Translations under genes and position numbers: made by a program
Source of the DNA: Cyanophora paradoxa
Lineage: Eukaryota > Glaucocystophyceae > Cyanophorales > Cyanophoraceae
DNA length: 64,000 bases
Direction: 5' to 3'
NCBI GenBank assembly: GCA_004431415.1
Contig: QPMI01000628.1
Coordinates: 37,847-101,846, forward strand
The notes under the pieces: generated by a model
Seen by the model: the letters and a program-made list of their open reading frames with translations, nothing else
Told to the model about the DNA's origin: nothing
Database searches by the model: none
In this document: positions 60,757-64,000 of the stretch, one piece after another
Numbering within the stretch: the stretch's first letter is position 1
Layout of the letters: every line of letters starts with the position of its first letter

Positions 60757-61807
60757 AAGGAGGTGATGTAGTGAGAGTGGATGAAATGTAAGCCTTTGAA
60801 GGGTTCTTCAGTTCATAGTTTGCTACTAGTAGGCTGCAAAGCTTATTAATCATATCATGTTTGCTGCTATGTAGGTTTCAGTGAATGCAAGCATGTCTGG
60901 GATTTTAGAAGTGTCATCCAGGGAGCTTACTATATGATTTGGAAGTGGGACTGATAGCCTATAGTATCTCCCATAATCCTGATCATAGTTGTAGGGTAAC
61001 AACTCCTCCATCTTATCAAGGGCAGAAGCTCACTTGCAGCCATGAGCATGTTAATCAATGGGCTTCCATCTGTTGAGGCAATCCATGAGAGAATGCCCCA
61101 GCTGTTCACAGTCTCATAAGCATAACCCACATAATCAGACTCTAAATGTGGGTCCACCTCTCCACAAGAGATACTTATTACTATAATATCATCATCATCA
61201 CTGTAAATCTTCTTTGCATGGCTGTAACCACACACACTGGGATTATTGTTTCCCGAAATGGCACCATCAATGAGACAGACAAATACTCCCCGATTGAAAT
61301 CAACAATGCTTACAGGAGAGAAATATGTAGGAGCAGCAGAAGTAGCCCTAGCAGCAATCTTACAAGGCATAAAGTTGTAATTGTTATCATTTGTGATAAA
61401 TATTGGTTTCATATTCTGAGTATCAAAGGATGTATCACAATGTCCTTTAGGGAATCCTGTATTAGTGATTCACCAGTAACTGAATTGATTGCAGTCTCCA
61501 AGGGTCCCACATCATACTTTGTGTTAAAAGGGCATTTTCGATATTTCGAGGATTTGCGAAAATCAAGGGCAGTTGAGTTAGGTAAATATTGTGTAAATCG
61601 TTTGCTGTCAGTTTAGGTTCACCTGGTTTATCAGGATGCCTTATATTCAAACCTATTGCAATGATCCCACCAGTGGAAGTTCCACTCACAAGATCCACAA
61701 GATCGATTATTCTCCTGCCAGTTCGATTTTCGATTTCTTTTAGCAGCCTGGTTATGATAATGCCCCTTGCACCCCGCCAGAAAGACTTAAACGACCTTGA
61801 GAGGCAT
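60725..61807 (-). pseudogene. Patatin-like phospholipase, frameshifted
   Basis: Acyl hydrolase of lipids. ATG at 61,807 (MPLKVV), then the oxyanion-hole block GARGIIITRLLKEIENRTGR, the nucleophile elbow LVSGTSTGGIIAIGLN (GxSxG, Ser catalytic), HPDKPGEPKLTANDLHNIYL, ARATSAAPTYFSPVSIVD, and DGAISGNNNPSVCGYSHAKK with the catalytic Asp of the DG(A/G) motif. The C-terminal part has DDTSKIPDMLAFTETYIAAN and a helical tail. Both catalytic residues are present, but frame changes near 61,780, 61,450, 60,930 and 60,855 interrupt it. Patatins occur in several eukaryotic viruses and virophage-like elements, where membrane entry or exit roles have been suggested. Confidence 0.75.
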
Positions 61808-61850
61808 CTTTTACTTATCAGGAATTTTATAAATCCATATAGTAAAAGCC
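61808..61850. promoter_or_regulatory. Bidirectional promoter between lipase and fibre genes
   Basis: 43 bases with TTTTATAAATCCATATAGTA between two divergent start codons. Confidence 0.6.
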
Positions 61851-62814
61851 ATGAGCTTCAATTACCCACCAAATCTAGAAACCATTCAAGATGATAATGC
61901 AAGCAGCACCAAGCATGTGAACTTTGATAATATTAAAGTAAAGGGTTCAGTTTCAATTGACCACAGCTCTGATAATTCATCAAAGACTCAATCAAGGGAG
62001 CATGCTTTATCTGTGAATCAAACCGATCCAGATAAAGAGGAGTCAGTGTTGCTTTTAGTTTGGGTAATGTGAAAGCAAACCAAGTGGCAGAGATCAAAGC
62101 AACAAGAAGGAGACCTAGGAAACTAAAAACCAGTGGCACTCACCCAGATATACCTTCCAGGTTCGATAGTGGTCGATTGATTTTCAATGTTCAAGATGAG
62201 CAGGGCAAACAGAACACAGCTTTGCGAATTTACAATGAGGGCAGCACTGCAAAAGCTGAGGTCCCCCAAGTATTGCAAGTGGGTCCCATTGCCAACACAA
62301 ATCAGGTCTCCTACACAAATGATGTCTACCCCAAGGATATTACATATGACTTTGCGAGGAATGAGCCTTTTGGGTTTTTACTCCAAAAGATGTCCATCAA
62401 AAAAAGCCATCAATTACAATCAACAGTAGCCCCAGTCAACCAGTAGCAATCCATTTACATCCTGATTTAGTCGAAATGGATAGGCACCTTTTGCCTTTGT
62501 ATAGCAATGTGAAAGACCTTGGAATTCGAACCAGGCAATGGCGAAATATCCATGGCAGCAATGTGTATGCAAATGGGAGAAGCTTGTAAGTGAGAAAACC
62601 TAAGGAAATATTGAGCATTATGGTCCAATGGACCTACAGTCCCATTCCCTATTCCATTTCCATGGACCACCCGATTTAACACCAAAGAAGCAGCCTGGAA
62701 GAGAATACACAGCAACTGAAGATGTAGCCTTTGGGCAGCATATTGTTAGTTGGGAGCAAGTTCGCAATAAACCTATAATTGAACCAGAAAGCAAATAGAT
62801 GAGCAGTATTTACC

Positions 62815-63090
62815 TCCTGAAGTCGATATATTAGAGCTTGATGAATATCAATTCGTTCCAGATGAGGAAGAATATTTACCAGATGGTTTTGACCCACAAG
62901 AATATGAATATGATCAGTTTGACCCAATGAGGAGGAGATACTACCAGATGGCTTAGATCCCAAGAGTTTGAGTATGAGCAGAACTATGAACCTGATGAGG
63001 AGTATTTGCCAGATGGGCATGATCCACCAGCTGTTGATTATGAGCAACCTTATGAACCCCATGAGGAATTATTACCAGATGGATTTCGAC
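62815..63090 (+). repeat. Acidic 25-residue repeats in the fibre gene
   Basis: Reading across frameshifts, four units share EEYLPDGFDPQEYEYDQ-like sequence: around 62,866, 62,938, 63,000 and 63,060 (LPDGFDP, LPDGLDP, LPDGHDP, LPDGFRP). DNA repeats are diverged in third positions, which fits selection on protein. Confidence 0.75.
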
Positions 63091-63129
63091 CTGAGATCTG
63101 GGAGTTCTTTCCTGATTATGAACAAATTA

Positions 63130-63300
63130 ATAATAAACCTGCAAAGTATCCCCAGAGGATCACAATCATGATTGGGATGAGATCTTAGGCAAACCTCAAA
63201 AGTATCCACCAGAGGATCACAGGCATGATTGGGGTGATATTGATGGATTCCAGATAAGTTCCACCAAGCAAACATGAACACATGGGATGAGATCAATGAC
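63130..63300 (+). repeat. HxHDW fibre repeats
   Basis: Units KPAKYP..DHNHDWDEILG, KPQKYPPEDHRHDWGDIDG and a third ending HEHTWDEIND. Spacing is about 19-20 residues. The DNA ATCACA(A/G)(T/G)CATGATTGGG is repeated. Confidence 0.8.
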
Positions 63301-64000
63301 CAACCAGAATTCGCAAAGTGAGCCTCTTGATACTTGGGGTTTCTCTTTACCAGACTTGCAATGTCCCTGAAAGATCTTTTTGAATGAACACTATGTTCAT
63401 GTGAATGGGACACTTGCAATTCAGCTATGAGAGGACCACTTCATATTAGGACATTACCAGGCTCTTATAAACCCCACCTGAACCAGGAGCAACCATACCA
63501 AATATCTTTGTGTCAAGCTACATGGAGGCTGACATTCCCACAGATACTTTTAGAGTCCAACAGACCCAGCAACCTACCAAAATTTCAACTCTGCTATACA
63601 GGTTCATGTAGCAGATGTAAGCAGTTTGATGGCTCAAGACCAATGATAGTATTCAGTCGAGATAAATATTCCTACATTCCCATAGTGGGAACTGCAAATG
63701 ATAACTATGGGAGGGCAGAGCTTGCATGGATTAAAACAGATTATGGTGGGGTTCTGGAATCCAATCAGAGGATGGCTGCAAAAAACATACACAACGAGAA
63801 TATATCAAGAGTGGTCACAGAGGATTACCTTACTGCTGTAATACTTGTAATTTCGTAACTCTTGCTATGCTTGGAGATTATGTAACAAAACCTGAACTTG
63901 CAGATGAATTCTCAAAATATCTTCCGCTTGTTGGTGGGACAATCACAGGAAATCTAAGAGTCAATAGTAATATTTACAGCAGCAATATTGAGACCAGCAA

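Larger units (their letters stand above)
44723..64000. mobile_element. Integrated Polinton-like virus / virophage-like provirus (right end outside window)
   Basis: A sharp change from GC-rich, intron-dense host DNA to AT-rich, tightly packed, intron-poor genes. The gene set (rve integrase, protein-primed PolB, primase-helicase, FtsK/HerA ATPase, major and minor capsid proteins, lipase, fibre) is that of Polintons, Polinton-like viruses and virophages. The left boundary is placed at the 28-base inverted repeat at 44,723 but could be anywhere from about 44,700 to 45,250. No 6-bp target duplication or terminal repeat can be tested because the other end is missing. No adenain-like maturation protease was found in the window. 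Confidence 0.85.
61851..64000 (+). pseudogene. Long tail-fibre-like adhesin, frameshifted, runs off the right edge
   Basis: ATG at 61,851 (MSFNYPPNLETIQDDNASST); after a shift near 62,043 comes FSLGNVKANQVAEIKATRRR, NVQDEQGKQNTALRIYNEGS and KDITYDFARNEPFGFLLQKM. Further on are acidic repeats (62,815-63,090) and then KPAKYPPEDHNHDWDEI-type repeats (63,130-63,300), the HxHxW motif known from phage tail fibres. Beyond lie RTLPGSYKPHLNQEQPYQI and, near the edge, KPELADEFSKYLPLVGGTIT with GNLRVNSNIYSSN, the 'LPLxGGTxTGxL' phrase of fibre and collar proteins. It is thus probably a fibrous host-attachment protein of the virion. At least seven frame changes interrupt it within the window, and the C terminus is missing. 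Several separate genes cannot be excluded, but no promoter motif is seen between the parts. Confidence 0.6.

Overview
The window joins two unrelated kinds of DNA. Positions 1 to about 44,700 are a very GC-rich nuclear genome of a microbial eukaryote. Its genes are cut into many short exons, introns carry long runs of C or G, and several introns seem to start with GC instead of GT. The cytochrome P450, Sec1/Munc18, kinase and secreted LamG-type genes, the transposons and the integrated virus-like element together suggest a unicellular alga or related protist. A haptophyte-like host is my best guess, but this is inference from composition and splicing, not from a marker gene.

Host layout: a multi-pass membrane protein (minus strand, about 0.36-4.0 kb, probably running off the left edge); an uncertain minus-strand gene (5.6-6.5 kb); a complete 2,994-bp CACTA-type DNA transposon (6,506-9,499) with 3-bp target duplications; a complete cytochrome P450 gene (9,851-15,503, plus); an inverted, decayed copy of another gene's 3' end (15.9-16.2 kb); a DnaJ-type cysteine-rich zinc protein (16.9-17.8 kb, minus); a complete Sec1/Munc18 gene (18,326-24,565, minus); a RING + tyrosine-kinase-like kinase + parallel beta-helix gene (25,055-30,321, plus); a repeat-rich stretch (30.3-37.4 kb) with three copies of a roughly 1-kb unit and a 193-bp tandem array; an NTF2-domain gene and a zinc-motif gene of lower GC (37.5-40.8 kb); non-coding repeats and a perfect hairpin (40.8-43.1 kb); and a LamG-like secreted protein gene (43.1-44.7 kb) that ends where the AT-rich element begins.

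From about 44,723 to the right edge lies an AT-rich, intron-poor, gene-dense Polinton-like virus / virophage-like provirus. It carries a retroviral-type (rve) integrase, a protein-primed family B DNA polymerase, a primase-superfamily 3 helicase, an FtsK/HerA-type packaging ATPase, a major capsid protein, two divergent minor-capsid (penton-like) paralogues, a patatin-like lipase, a discoidin-like domain protein, a long tail-fibre-like adhesin, and several small proteins. Genes share a TATA-type late or early promoter (core TCTATATATATAAAAGG). The integrase, polymerase and one side of the structural genes are on the minus strand; primase and fibre are on the plus strand. The right end is outside the window.

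Most viral genes after the integrase are broken by single-base frameshifts, many in short homopolymers, with almost no in-frame nonsense changes; this could be decay or assembly indels. On the host side, the most unusual pattern is that many introns contain an 'echo' of the exon/splice-site junction that precedes them.
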